This document shows, piece after piece, positions 48,543 through 58,080 of a stretch of 60,241 nucleotides of DNA. Each line of letters opens with the position of its first letter. Position 1 is the first letter of the stretch. A program made the position numbers and the translations under genes. Origin of the DNA: Rhodobacteraceae bacterium UBA6141 (GTDB lineage: Bacteria > Pseudomonadota > Alphaproteobacteria > Rhodobacterales > Rhodobacteraceae); contig DIVD01000012.1 in assembly GCA_002423245.1 (NCBI GenBank), positions 1 to 60,241 on the forward strand, read 5' to 3'. Under the pieces are notes generated by a model that did not search any database, was not told the DNA's origin, and saw only the letters and a program-made list of their open reading frames with translations.

Positions 48543-51251
48543 ATGGCCGTAGTTGTTGTCGAATCTCCCGCCAAGGCCAAGACGATCAACAAGTATCTCG
48601 GCCCGGACTACACGGTCCTGGCCTCGTTCGGCCATGTCCGCGACCTGCCGCCCAAGGATGGCTCGGTCGATACCGAAAACGGGTTCGACATGACCTGGGA
48701 GGTCGCCTCCGACAGCAAGAAACACATCCGCGCGATCACCGAGGCGCTGAAGACCGACGACACCCTGATCCTCGCCACCGACCCCGACCGCGAGGGCGAG
48801 GCGATCAGCTGGCACCTGCAGGAGGCGCTCGCCTCCAGCATCCGGAAGGGCAAGACCGTCCGCCGCGTGACCTTCAACGCGATCACCAAGGACGCGGTGA
48901 CCGAGGCCATGGCCCATCCGCGCGAGGTGGACATGGAGCTGGTGCATGCCTACCTCGCCCGCCGCGCGCTCGACTACCTCGTGGGGTTCAACCTCTCGCC
49001 GGTGCTCTGGCGCAAGCTGCCCGGCGCGAAATCGGCGGGCCGGGTGCAATCGGTCTGCCTGCGCCTGATCGTCGAGCGCGAGATGGAGATCGAGGCGTTC
49101 CGCGCCCGCGAATACTGGACCGTCACCGCCACCCTGCAGACCCCGCGCGGGCAGGAGTTCGAGGCGAAGCTGACCGTGCTTGGCGGCAGGAAGCTCGACA
49201 AGTTCGACATCCCGACCTCCGAGGCGGCAGAGATCGCGGTGCAGGCCGTCACCTCGCGCGACCTGACGGTGAAGGCGGTGGAGGCGAAGCCGGCCAGCCG
49301 CAACCCCTACCCCCCCTTCATGACCTCGACGCTGCAGCAGGAGGCGAGCCGCAAGTTCGGCATGGGCGCCAAGGCCTGCATGTCGGCGGCGCAGCGGCTC
49401 TATGAAGCGGGCTACATCACCTACATGCGCACCGACGGCATCGACATGGCACCCGAGGCGGTGATGGCCGCGCGGGCCGAGATCAAGCAGCGTTTCGGCC
49501 CCGCCTATGTGCCGGACAGCCCGCGCATGTACAAGAACAAGGCCAAGAACGCGCAGGAGGCGCATGAATGCATCCGCCCCACGGACATGAGCCTCTCGCC
49601 CGACCGGCTGAAGGCGACGGAGACCGACCAGAAGCGCCTTTACGAGCTGATCTGGAAGCGCACGCTTGCCAGCCAGATGGCGGCCGCGCGGCTGGAGCGC
49701 ACCACGGTGGACCTTGCCAGCGCCGACGGGCAGGTGGAACTGCGCGCCACCGGCCAGGTGATGCTGTTCGACGGCTTCCTGAAGGTCTATGACGAGGGCC
49801 GCGACGAGGACGATGGCGAGGACGGCGCCCGCCTGCCGCAGATCATGCAGGGCGAGCGGGTGGACAAGCGCGCCATCGTGCCCGAGCAGCATTTCACCCA
49901 GCCGCCGCCCCGCTATACCGAGGCGACGCTGGTCAAGCGCATGGAAGAGCTGGGCATCGGCCGCCCGTCCACCTATGCCAGCATCGTCACCACGATCCAG
50001 GACCGCGAATATGTCCGCAAGGACAAGAACCGCCTGATCCCCGAGGACAAGGGCCGGCTGGTCACCGCCTTCCTGACCAACTTCTTCCGCCGCTATGTGG
50101 AATATGACTTCACCGCCGATCTGGAGGGCGAACTCGACGACATCACCAACGGCAGCCGCGACTACAAGGACGTGCTGGCCCGGTTCTGGCGGGATTTTTC
50201 CGCCGCCATCGCCGAGACCGCCGACCTGCGCATCACCGAGGTGCTGGAGCGGATCGACGATTTTCTTGCGCCGCACCTCTATCCGCCGCGCGCGGATGGC
50301 GGCGATCCGCGCCTCTGCCCGACCTGCGGCAAGGGCCGGCTGAACCTGAAGACGGCGCGGTCGGGCGGCGCGTTCATCGGCTGCTCGAACTACCCCGAAT
50401 GCCGCTATACCCGCCCGATCTCGCAACCGGGCGGCGAGGAGGGCATGAACCTCAGCGGCGACGGCAAGCTCTTGGGCCATGACGAGGCCGGCCAGCCGAT
50501 CAGCCTGCGCGCCGGCCGCTTCGGCCCCTATGTGCAGCGCGGCGAGGCAACGGCCGAGGCGCCGAAGCCGCCGCGGGCCAGCCTGCCGAAGGGCTGGCCG
50601 CCCGAGAGCATCGACCTGCCCCGCGCGCTGCAACTGCTGGACCTGCCGCGCCTCATCGGCACCCACCCCGAGGACGGCGCCCCGGTCGAGGCGGGGATCG
50701 GCCGCTTCGGCCCCTATGTGAAGCACAACTCGACCTATGCCAACCTGCCCGAGGTCGATGAGGTGTTCGCCATCGGCATGAACCGCGCGATCGAGGTGCT
50801 GGCGCAGAAACGCGCCCGCGGCGGCGCCCGCGGGGCCGCCGCGGCGCCGCTGCGCGAGTTGGGCGAGCATCCCTCGGGCGGGGCGGTGCAGGTGATGCCC
50901 GGGCGCTATGGCCCTTACGTCAAATGGGGCAAGGTCAACGCCACCCTGCCCAAGGAGATGGAGCCGGAAACGGTGACCCTCGATCAGGCGCTGGAACTGG
51001 TGGCGGCGAAAGCCTCGAAAGGCGGCAAGGGCAGGACGGCGAAGGCCCCGGCAAAAGCGAAGGCGCCGGCAAAAGCGAAGGCGCCGGCAAAAGCGAAGGC
51101 CCCGGCGAAGCCGAAGGCTGCGGCGAAGCCGAAGGCTGCGGCGGCAGAGGGCAAGACCTCGGCAAAGGCAAAGGCCCCCGCCAGGGCGAAAGCCGCCAGG
51201 CCCAAGGCCGCCGCAAAACCGAAGGCAGCGGGCGCGGCTGACGAGCGCTGA
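48543..51251 (+). CDS. topA: DNA topoisomerase I
   Basis: 902 residues. The TOPRIM domain begins VVVESPAKAKTINKYL, with ATDPDREGEAISWHL carrying the DxDxxGE metal ligands. The active-site Tyr is in GYITYMRTDGIDM (about 296-308). One four-Cys zinc finger is visible (CPTCGKGRL ... CSNYPEC), then repeated GRFGPYV units (three) typical of the alphaproteobacterial C-terminus. The last ~75 residues are a Lys/Ala/Pro tail. It relaxes negative supercoils. RBS AAGAGG precedes the ATG. Confidence 0.97.
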   Translation: MAVVVVESPAKAKTINKYLGPDYTVLASFGHVRDLPPKDGSVDTENGFDMTWEVASDSKKHIRAITEALKTDDTLILATDPDREGEAISWHLQEALASSIRKGKTVRRVTFNAITKDAVTEAMAHPREVDMELVHAYLARRALDYLVGFNLSPVLWRKLPGAKSAGRVQSVCLRLIVEREMEIEAFRAREYWTVTATLQTPRGQEFEAKLTVLGGRKLDKFDIPTSEAAEIAVQAVTSRDLTVKAVEAKPASRNPYPPFMTSTLQQEASRKFGMGAKACMSAAQRLYEAGYITYMRTDGIDMAPEAVMAARAEIKQRFGPAYVPDSPRMYKNKAKNAQEAHECIRPTDMSLSPDRLKATETDQKRLYELIWKRTLASQMAAARLERTTVDLASADGQVELRATGQVMLFDGFLKVYDEGRDEDDGEDGARLPQIMQGERVDKRAIVPEQHFTQPPPRYTEATLVKRMEELGIGRPSTYASIVTTIQDREYVRKDKNRLIPEDKGRLVTAFLTNFFRRYVEYDFTADLEGELDDITNGSRDYKDVLARFWRDFSAAIAETADLRITEVLERIDDFLAPHLYPPRADGGDPRLCPTCGKGRLNLKTARSGGAFIGCSNYPECRYTRPISQPGGEEGMNLSGDGKLLGHDEAGQPISLRAGRFGPYVQRGEATAEAPKPPRASLPKGWPPESIDLPRALQLLDLPRLIGTHPEDGAPVEAGIGRFGPYVKHNSTYANLPEVDEVFAIGMNRAIEVLAQKRARGGARGAAAAPLRELGEHPSGGAVQVMPGRYGPYVKWGKVNATLPKEMEPETVTLDQALELVAAKASKGGKGRTAKAPAKAKAPAKAKAPAKAKAPAKPKAAAKPKAAAAEGKTSAKAKAPARAKAARPKAAAKPKAAGAADER
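51051..51104 (+). repeat. Three 18-bp tandem repeats in the topA tail
   Basis: GCAAAAGCGAAGGCGCCG at 51051, 51069 and (one change) 51087 encodes repeated AKAKAP units of the basic tail. Copy number is likely variable between strains. Confidence 0.85.
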
Positions 51252-51356
51252 CCGCCAGCCCGGCAGAGCCGGGCCGGCCATCCGCGGACCCCGGCGATTG
51301 ACTCGGCCTCGCCCGCTTGTCACAAGATCGGCGAGCGCATTGCGGGAGAATGACGG

Positions 51357-52052
51357 ATGAAGAAAGTCTATGCCAACGCGGCCGAGGCCCTCGACGGGCT
51401 GTTGTTCGACGGCATGTTCATCGCGGCAGGCGGCTTTGGCCTTTGCGGCATTCCCGAACTGCTGATCGCCGCGATCAGGGAGGCGGGGACAAGGGATCTC
51501 ACCATCGCCTCGAACAATTGCGGCATCGATGATTTCGGGCTCGGGATCCTGCTCAAGACCCGGCAGATCAGGAAGATGATCTCCTCCTATGTCGGCGAGA
51601 ATGCCGAGTTCATGCGCCAGTATCTTTCGGGCGAGCTGGAGTTGGAATTTACCCCGCAGGGCACGCTGGCCGAACGGATGCGCGCCGGCGGCGCCGGCAT
51701 CCCTGGCTTCTACACCAAGACCGGCGTCGGCACCGTGATTGCCGAAGGCAAGGAGCTGAAGGAGTTCGACGGCGAAACCTATGTGCTGGAACGCGGCATC
51801 GTCGCCGACCTCGCGATCGTCAAGGCCTGGAAGGCCGACACCTCGGGCAACCTCGTGTTCCGCAAGACGGCGCGCAACTTCAACCCGCCGGCCGCGACCT
51901 GCGGCAAGGTCTGCGTGGCCGAGGTCGAGCAGATCGTGCCGGTCGGCAGCTTCGATCCCGACCATGTCCACCTGCCCGGCATCTATGTGCACCGGATCAT
52001 CGAAGGCCCGCATGAAAAGCGGATCGAGAACCGCACCACCCGCGCCGCCTGA
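51357..52052 (+). CDS. 3-oxoacid CoA-transferase subunit A
   Basis: 231 residues. FIAAGGFGLCGIPELLIAAI and TIASNNCGIDDFGLGILL are the type I CoA-transferase alpha-subunit signatures; GFYTKTGVGTVIAEGKE follows. With subunit B it moves CoA between succinyl-CoA and acetoacetate (ketone body or PHB use) or a similar pair. The gene for B starts about 55 bases downstream. Commonly called scoA or atoD; I leave the symbol open. Confidence 0.93.
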   Translation: MKKVYANAAEALDGLLFDGMFIAAGGFGLCGIPELLIAAIREAGTRDLTIASNNCGIDDFGLGILLKTRQIRKMISSYVGENAEFMRQYLSGELELEFTPQGTLAERMRAGGAGIPGFYTKTGVGTVIAEGKELKEFDGETYVLERGIVADLAIVKAWKADTSGNLVFRKTARNFNPPAATCGKVCVAEVEQIVPVGSFDPDHVHLPGIYVHRIIEGPHEKRIENRTTRAA

Positions 52053-52107
52053 CCGCCGCCGCACCCAACGCCAGCCGCTGCCGCGGCCATTGAACAGGAG
52101 AACTCGG

Positions 52108-52737
52108 ATGCCCTGGGACCGCAACCAGATCGCTGCCCGCGCGGCGAAAGAGCTGCAGGACGGAATGTATGTGAACCTTGGCATCGGCATTCCGACGCTG
52201 GTGTCGAACTACATCCCCGAGGGCATGACCGTCACCTTGCAATCGGAAAACGGGATGCTGGGCATGGGCCCCTTCCCGACCGAGGACGAGGTCGATCCCG
52301 ACCTGATCAACGCCGGCAAGCAGACGATCACCGAACTGCCGCATTCGGCCTATTTCGATTCCGCGCAAAGCTTTGCGATGATCCGCGGCGGCAAGATCGC
52401 GATGGCGATCCTCGGCGCGATGGAGGTTTCGGAACAGGGCGACCTTGCCAACTGGATGATCCCCGGCAAGCTGATCAAGGGCATGGGCGGCGCGATGGAT
52501 CTGGTCGCGGGGGTCGGCCGCGTGGTCGTGGTGATGGACCACACCAGCAAGCACGGCGAGTCGAAGGTGCTGAAGGAATGCACCCTGCCGCTGACCGGCA
52601 GGGCGGTGGTGGACCGGATCATCACCAACCTTGCGGTGTTCGACGTGGTCCCGGGCGGGCTGAAACTGCTCGAGGTCGCGGCTGGCGTGACGGAGGCAGA
52701 GGTGCGCGCCGCGACCGAGGCCACGATCGTCGGCTGA
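52108..52737 (+). CDS. 3-oxoacid CoA-transferase subunit B
   Basis: 209 residues. MYVNLGIGIPTLVSNYI and the catalytic Glu in LQSENGMLGMGPFP (about 50-51) identify the beta subunit, which forms the glutamyl-CoA intermediate. Full length; DHTSKHGESKVLKECTLPLT near 150-169 is also typical. Second gene of a two-gene operon with subunit A. Confidence 0.93.
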   Translation: MPWDRNQIAARAAKELQDGMYVNLGIGIPTLVSNYIPEGMTVTLQSENGMLGMGPFPTEDEVDPDLINAGKQTITELPHSAYFDSAQSFAMIRGGKIAMAILGAMEVSEQGDLANWMIPGKLIKGMGGAMDLVAGVGRVVVVMDHTSKHGESKVLKECTLPLTGRAVVDRIITNLAVFDVVPGGLKLLEVAAGVTEAEVRAATEATIVG

Positions 52738-52775
52738 CATCCCGCGCCGCCGGCGCGGCCGCAGGCCGCGGCGCG

Positions 52776-53405
52776 TCAGGCGCCGATGCGGGCGGCCAGA
52801 TCCGGCCAGCCGGCCACCGCCTGCCGGTGCAGCGCGAAATCCGCGCCCCGCTCCTGCCGCAGCCTGGCCTCCAGCTCGGGCGACAGGCTCAGCAGGGCGG
52901 GGGGCGAGACGTTCACCACCTCCGGCTCTGCCTCGGCGTGCAGACGGCGGCGCAGATAGGCGACAGCCTCGGCGAAGCGTTCATACGGGAACAGAGTCGT
53001 CGCGCCGCAGCCGCCCTCCTGGCGCGACAGGAACCCGGTCTGGGTGCCAAGCCGTGCCGGGGCGGGCGGCACGTCGGAGAGATAGCCCTCGATGAACCGA
53101 TCGAAGCTCATGCCGCGGGTGCTGTTCTGCGGCGCCCGCATGTTCGGCCGGCCGCGATAGCGATACCAGCTTCCCAGCCAGTCCAGCGGCTCGCGCACCA
53201 GCGCGACAAGCTCGGGCTCCACCGGGCACAGCGCGCGCACCTTCGGCTCCAGCCGCGCGGCATACATCTGCATCGTCGTGTGCCGCCGGGCAGGCGCGCC
53301 GGTCAGCTTCACGTCGCAGCAGGGCGCCAGCGCGTATTCCAGCGCGGTCGAGCCGGTCTTGGGCACCGCGAACAGCACCAGCGAGTGGGCATAGGATATC
53401 AGCAT
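52776..53405 (-). CDS. Sulfotransferase-like protein
   Basis: 209 residues. VLFAVPKTGSTALEYAL at about 9-25 is a PAPS-binding loop-like motif, and LVALVREPLDWLGSWYRYR at about 68-86 resembles the 3'-phosphate-binding strand of sulfotransferases. Acceptor unknown. Start chosen at MLISYAHS to put the loop at the N-terminus. Divergent from the helicase gene. Confidence 0.75.
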   Translation of the reverse strand: MLISYAHSLVLFAVPKTGSTALEYALAPCCDVKLTGAPARRHTTMQMYAARLEPKVRALCPVEPELVALVREPLDWLGSWYRYRGRPNMRAPQNSTRGMSFDRFIEGYLSDVPPAPARLGTQTGFLSRQEGGCGATTLFPYERFAEAVAYLRRRLHAEAEPEVVNVSPPALLSLSPELEARLRQERGADFALHRQAVAGWPDLAARIGA

Positions 53406-53508
53406 CGGCGTCCGTGGCGGCAAGGCGGGCCCGTCCGGGAATAGGGCGCCGGGCTTTCGCTGGCAAGAGCCCTGCCGGTTTGCGCCGGCGCACCCTATCT
53501 TCTGCGGC

Positions 53509-55908
53509 ATGGACAGGCTTCCCCGACCGATCCTCGACTGGTTCGCCGCGCGCGGCTGGCAGCTTCACCCGCATCAGGTGGAGATGCTCGCCCGCGCCGC
53601 GGAGCCGGCGCTGCTGCTGGTCGCGCCCACCGGCGGCGGCAAGACGATGGCCGGCTTCCTGCCGACGCTGGCGGACCTGGCCGACCGCCCGCGGCCGGGG
53701 CTGCACACGCTCTACATCTCGCCCCTGAAGGCGCTGGCCGCCGATATCCGCCGCAACCTGACCGGCCCGATCGCCGGGATGGGGCTGGCGATCCGCGTCG
53801 AGGAGCGCACCGGCGACACGTCCCGCACGCAGCGCCTGCGCCAGCGCGCGGACCCGCCGCAGATCCTGCTGACCACCCCCGAAAGCCTTGCGCTGCTGCT
53901 GAGCTACGAGGACGCGCCGCGCATGTTCGCCGGTCTGCAACGGGTGATCGTGGACGAGATCCACGCGCTTGCCGAAAGCAGGCGCGGCGATCAGCTGATG
54001 CTCGGCCTTGCCCGGCTTGCCAGCCTCGCGCCCGGTCTGCGGCGGGTCGGGCTGTCGGCGACGGTGGAGGATCCGCCCGCGCTCGCCCGCTTCATGGCCC
54101 GCGCGCCCGAGCCCTGCGCGGTGCTGCACGCCGATCCGGGGCCCGATCCCGACATCACCATGCTGGACACGCGCCGCCCGCCGCCCTGGGCCGGGGGCGG
54201 CGGACGTCATGCCATCCCCGACATCCTCGATCAGGTGCGCGCCCACCGGACCACGCTGATCTTCCACAACACCCGCGCGCAGGCCGAGATCTTCTTTCAC
54301 GACCTCTGGCTGCAGAACACCGGGAATCTGCCCGTCGGCATCCATCACGGCAGCCTGTCGCGCGAGCAGCGCGAGCGGGTGGAGGCGGCGATGGTGGCGG
54401 GCGCGCTGCGCGCCATCGTCTGCACCGGCAGCCTCGATCTGGGGATCGACTGGGGCAATGTCGATCTGGTGATCCAGGTCGGCGCGCCGAGGAACGTCAA
54501 GCGGCTGGTGCAGCGCATCGGCCGGGCGAACCACCGCTACAACGCGCCATCGAAGGCGCTGCTGGTGCCCGCGAACCGCTTCGAGGTGGTGGAATGCGCG
54601 GCGGCCCTTGAGGCGGTGCGCGCACATGACCTTGACGGCGAGCCGCGCGGGCCGGGGCCGCTGGACGTGCTGTGCCAGCATATCCTTGCCACCGCCTGCG
54701 CCGGGCCGTTCGACGCCGGCGCGCTTTATGCCGAGGTGGTGACGGCCGGCCCCTATGCCGCCCTGCCCCGCGCCGATTTCGATGCCTGCCTCGAATTCTG
54801 CGCGACCGGCGGCTATGCGCTGCGGGCCTATGACCGCTGGCGGCGGCTGATGGAGCAGGGCGGCCTGTGGCGGCTGCGCGATCCGCGCAACGCCCGGATC
54901 ATCCGCATGAACCTTGGCACCATCGTCGATACCGAAAAGCTGAAGGTGCGGATGAAGGGTCGGGGCGGAATGGCTCTGGGCGAGGTCGAGGAGGGCTTTG
55001 CCGCCTCGCTCAGCCAGGGCGACACCTTCCTGATCGGCGGGCAGGTGGTGCGCTTCGAGGGCCTGCGCGAGCTGACGGTGGAGGTGACGCGCGATCCGGG
55101 GCGCACACCGAAGCTCGCGGTGTTCGACGGCACCAGGTTCGCCACCTCCACCCGGCTTTCGGACCGGATGCTTGCGATCCTGAACGGCGGCGACTGGTCG
55201 GCGCTGCCCGCCGCCACCCGCGACTGGCTGGCGCTGCAGGCCGAGGTGTCGCTGATGCCGCGCCGCGACCGGCTGCTGGTCGAGAGCTTCCCCTTCGAGG
55301 GGCGCGAGCATCTGTGCATCTGGGGCTTCGCGGGCCGCAACGCGCAGCAGACGCTGGGGCTCTTGGCGACCAGGCGGATGGAGGAGCGGGGGCTGCACCC
55401 GCTGGGCTTTGTCGCCACCGACTATGCCACGCTGATCTGGGGACTGGACGCGGTGGCGGATGCCGCCCCCTTGCTGGAGGGCGAAGGGCTGCGCGAGGGG
55501 CTGGAGGGCTGGCTGGCCGGCAATGCCGTGATGAAGCGCAGCTTTCGCAGCACCGCGCAGATCGCTGGGCTGATCGAGCGCACCCTGCCCGGACAGCGCA
55601 GGTCGGGGCGGCAGGCGACCTTCTCGACCGACATCCTTTATGACACGCTGCGCCGCCACGACCCCGGCCACCTGATGCTGCGGATCACCCGCGAGGAGGC
55701 GATGCGCGGGCTGGTGGATTTCGGCCGGATAGAGGAGATGCTGGCCCGGATCGGCGGGCGGATCGACACGCGGCGGCTGGACCGGGTTCCGCCGCTGGCC
55801 GCGCCGCTGTTCCTTGAAATCGGCCGCGTGCCGGTGCAGGGTGCCGCGCGCGAGCGGCTGCTGGCGGAAGAGGCGGACCGGCTGATGGCGGCGGCGGGGC
55901 TGGCGTGA
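53509..55908 (+). CDS. Ligase-associated DEXH-box helicase (Lhr type)
   Basis: 799 residues. Walker A APTGGGKTMAGFLP (about 39-52), DEIH in VIVDEIHALAESRRGDQLML, motif III GLSATVEDP and the motif VI region RLVQRIGRANHRYNAPSKAL are visible. The C-terminal Lhr winged-helix and barrel part follows. Length fits the ligase-associated helicase family (about 810). It works with a nuclease, an ATP-dependent ligase and PdeM in DNA damage repair; only PdeM is next to it here. Confidence 0.92.
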   Translation: MDRLPRPILDWFAARGWQLHPHQVEMLARAAEPALLLVAPTGGGKTMAGFLPTLADLADRPRPGLHTLYISPLKALAADIRRNLTGPIAGMGLAIRVEERTGDTSRTQRLRQRADPPQILLTTPESLALLLSYEDAPRMFAGLQRVIVDEIHALAESRRGDQLMLGLARLASLAPGLRRVGLSATVEDPPALARFMARAPEPCAVLHADPGPDPDITMLDTRRPPPWAGGGGRHAIPDILDQVRAHRTTLIFHNTRAQAEIFFHDLWLQNTGNLPVGIHHGSLSREQRERVEAAMVAGALRAIVCTGSLDLGIDWGNVDLVIQVGAPRNVKRLVQRIGRANHRYNAPSKALLVPANRFEVVECAAALEAVRAHDLDGEPRGPGPLDVLCQHILATACAGPFDAGALYAEVVTAGPYAALPRADFDACLEFCATGGYALRAYDRWRRLMEQGGLWRLRDPRNARIIRMNLGTIVDTEKLKVRMKGRGGMALGEVEEGFAASLSQGDTFLIGGQVVRFEGLRELTVEVTRDPGRTPKLAVFDGTRFATSTRLSDRMLAILNGGDWSALPAATRDWLALQAEVSLMPRRDRLLVESFPFEGREHLCIWGFAGRNAQQTLGLLATRRMEERGLHPLGFVATDYATLIWGLDAVADAAPLLEGEGLREGLEGWLAGNAVMKRSFRSTAQIAGLIERTLPGQRRSGRQATFSTDILYDTLRRHDPGHLMLRITREEAMRGLVDFGRIEEMLARIGGRIDTRRLDRVPPLAAPLFLEIGRVPVQGAARERLLAEEADRLMAAAGLA

Positions 55909-55959
55909 GCCGCGGGGGCGCTGCCCCCGCACCCCCGGGATATTTGGACCAGCAAGAAG
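55909..55959 (+). repeat. Rhodobacteraceae extragenic hairpin repeat before pdeM
   Basis: A perfect 8-bp stem GCGGGGGC / GCCCCCGC (55912-55930, loop GCT), then ACCCCCGGGATATTTGGACC and AGCAAGAAG. This layout is a familiar extragenic repeat of the family. Its AAGAAG end falls just before the pdeM ATG and may act as its weak RBS. Confidence 0.6.
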
Positions 55960-56673
55960 ATGATCGCGGGACACGAGTTTGCACTGGCGGGCGCGCTGAT
56001 GGTCGCGCGCGCGGCGGGGACGCTGTGGTGGCCGGATGCGGGGGTGCTGGTCGTGTCGGACCTGCATCTGGGCAAGTCCGGGCGCATCGCCCGGCGCGGC
56101 GGGGCGCTGCTGCCGCCCTATGAGACCGCCGACACGCTGGCGCGGCTGGGTGCAGAGATCGCGGCGCTGGAACCGGCCACGGTGGTCTGCCTCGGCGACA
56201 CGTTCGATGACCTGATGGCCGCCGAATTGCCGGAGGCCGAGGCGCTGTGGCTGGCGCGGCTGATGGCGGGGCGGCGCTGGATCCGGATCGCGGGCAATCA
56301 CGATCCGGGGCCGGTGCGCCCTGGCGGCGAGCATCTGGCGGAATGGCGGGCGGGGCCGCTGATCTTCCGCCATATCGCCGCGCCCGGCGCGGTGGGGGAG
56401 GTGTCTGGCCATTACCACCCCAAGGCGCGGGTCACGGCGCGGGGGCAGGCGCTGGCGCGGCCCTGTTTCCTGATCGACGCGGCGCGGGCGGTGCTGCCGG
56501 CCTTCGGCACCTATACCGGCGGGCTGGCGACCACCGATCCGGCGCTCTGTGCGCTGATGGCCCCCGGCGCGGTGGCGGTGCTGACGGGGCGGCGGGCGGT
56601 CTGCCTGCCGATGCCGCGCGGGGCCGCGCGCCCGGCGGGCGGGCCCGCGCGGCGACCCGAACGGCGCGGCTGA
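55960..56673 (+). CDS. pdeM: Ligase-associated DNA damage response endonuclease PdeM
   Basis: 237 residues. Metallophosphoesterase motifs in order: VVSDLHLGKSG, VCLGDTFDDL, IAGNHDPG and SGHYHPKA. The family acts as a metal-dependent nuclease in the Lhr/ligase repair set. Start at 55960 is 51 bases after the helicase stop. The C-terminal ~20 residues are Arg/Pro-rich and probably disordered. Confidence 0.92.
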   Translation: MIAGHEFALAGALMVARAAGTLWWPDAGVLVVSDLHLGKSGRIARRGGALLPPYETADTLARLGAEIAALEPATVVCLGDTFDDLMAAELPEAEALWLARLMAGRRWIRIAGNHDPGPVRPGGEHLAEWRAGPLIFRHIAAPGAVGEVSGHYHPKARVTARGQALARPCFLIDAARAVLPAFGTYTGGLATTDPALCALMAPGAVAVLTGRRAVCLPMPRGAARPAGGPARRPERRG

Positions 56674-56689
56674 GCCCGCGGCCCGTCCG

Positions 56690-57580
56690 TCAGGGGGTCA
56701 GCCCCTCGGGTTCGGGCAGGCCATGCGCGCGGCAGGTGGCTGTCAGCGTGTTGGCCAGCAGGCAGGCGATGGTCATCGGCCCCACCCCGCCCGGCACCGG
56801 GGTGATCGCGCCGGCGACGCTTGCCGCGCTGGCGAAGTCCACGTCGCCGACCAGCCTTGTCCTGCCCTCGCGCTCCACCCGGTTGATGCCGACATCGATG
56901 ACCGTGGCCCCCGGCTTTACCATGTCGCCAGTGATCATCCCGGGCCGCCCGACCGCCGCCACCAGGATGTCCGCCCCCCGGCAGACCGCCGCCAGATCCC
57001 GCGTGCGGCTGTGCGCCACCGTCACCGTGCAGCTTTCGGCCAGCAGGAGGTGCGCCATCGGCTTGCCGACGATGTTGCTGCGCCCGACAACGACCGCGTT
57101 CAGCCCCGACAGGCTGCCCGGATGGCGCCGCAGCATCATCAGGCAGCCGAGCGGCGTGCAGGGCACCATCGCCTTCTGCCCGGTGGCGAGCCGTCCGACA
57201 TTGAGGATGTGGAAGCCGTCCACATCCTTGGCCGGGTCGATGGCGTTGATCACCAGATCGGCGCTCATCTGCGCCGGCAGCGGCAGTTGCACGAGGATGC
57301 CGTGCACCGCCGGATCGGCGTTCAGCCGCGCGATCAGCGCCAGAAGGTCGGCCTCGGGGGCGTCTGCGGGCAGCTTGTGCTCGAAGCTGGCCATCCCCGC
57401 CTCGCGCGTCTGGCGGCCCTTGTTGCGCACATAGACCTCGCTGGCCGGATCCTCGCCGACCAGCACGACCGCCAGCCCCGGCGTGATGCCGTGACCGGCC
57501 TTCAGCCGCGCCACGCCTTCGGCCACCTGCCCGCGCACCCTGGCCGCGAAGTCCTTGCCGTCGATGATCTTCGCCGTCAT
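56690..57580 (-). CDS. folD: Bifunctional methylenetetrahydrofolate dehydrogenase / cyclohydrolase
   Basis: 296 residues. SEVYVRNKGRQTREAGM holds the catalytic Tyr/Lys pair (about residues 47-51), QLPLPAQM follows, VVVGRSNIVGKPMAHLLL is the NADP site, and PVPGGVGPMTIACLL lies near the end. It interconverts methylene-, methenyl- and formyl-THF. The start at MTAKIIDGKD is coupled to the chorismate mutase stop by a 4-base overlap. Confidence 0.96.
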   Translation of the reverse strand: MTAKIIDGKDFAARVRGQVAEGVARLKAGHGITPGLAVVLVGEDPASEVYVRNKGRQTREAGMASFEHKLPADAPEADLLALIARLNADPAVHGILVQLPLPAQMSADLVINAIDPAKDVDGFHILNVGRLATGQKAMVPCTPLGCLMMLRRHPGSLSGLNAVVVGRSNIVGKPMAHLLLAESCTVTVAHSRTRDLAAVCRGADILVAAVGRPGMITGDMVKPGATVIDVGINRVEREGRTRLVGDVDFASAASVAGAITPVPGGVGPMTIACLLANTLTATCRAHGLPEPEGLTP

Positions 57581-57885
57581 GTCCCGCCATCCCCTCTGCC
57601 AAGCACGCTCTCTTCGCGTGCGATGAAGAATTCCATCATCTCGCGCCACAGCACCTCGACGAGTTCGGGCGGCGCGCCCGCCGCCTCTGCCCGGGCGCGC
57701 ACCTTGGCCAGCACATCCTCGACCCGGCTCTCGATCCGGGCCGGCAGCCCTTCGCCCGGCTTCAGTTCGATGGCGCGGTCGATCATCGCGGTGCGCTCGG
57801 CCAGCAGATCGACCAGCGCGGCATCCAGCCGGTCGATCTCGAGGCGCAGCTCTGCCATCGTGGCGATCTGGGGAAGCTTGGTCAT
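57577..57885 (-). CDS. Chorismate mutase, AroQ type
   Basis: 102 residues. LRLEIDRLDAALVDLLAERT is the first AroQ helix with its conserved Arg and Asp/Leu pattern; ELKPGEG and RVEDVLAKVRARAEAAGAPP follow. It converts chorismate to prephenate. Length matches monofunctional AroQ enzymes. Coupled to folD downstream. Confidence 0.9.
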   Translation of the reverse strand: MTKLPQIATMAELRLEIDRLDAALVDLLAERTAMIDRAIELKPGEGLPARIESRVEDVLAKVRARAEAAGAPPELVEVLWREMMEFFIAREESVLGRGDGGT

Positions 57886-58080
57886 CGGCTCTCCTGTGGG
57901 CAGGGGCGGGCGGGGCCTGGCCGCCGCGGGCGCGATCTCGATACAGGGTCTCGCGGCGCTTGTCTTTGGCAGTCTTCGTCGCTCCGGTCTCTGCCCGATC
58001 CTGTCCGGCCTGCCGGAGCGCGGGGACGGACCGGCGGAACTTCGCCGGCCCGCCGGCGTTGAGCGACCGAAGACACCGCC

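Noticed and set aside
48525..52190. 1,221-codon open frame opposite topA and the CoA-transferase A gene
   Set aside because: Shadow of strongly supported genes; no domain pattern.
52981..56418. 1,145-codon open frame opposite the helicase and pdeM
   Set aside because: Same reason: a GC-driven antisense frame.
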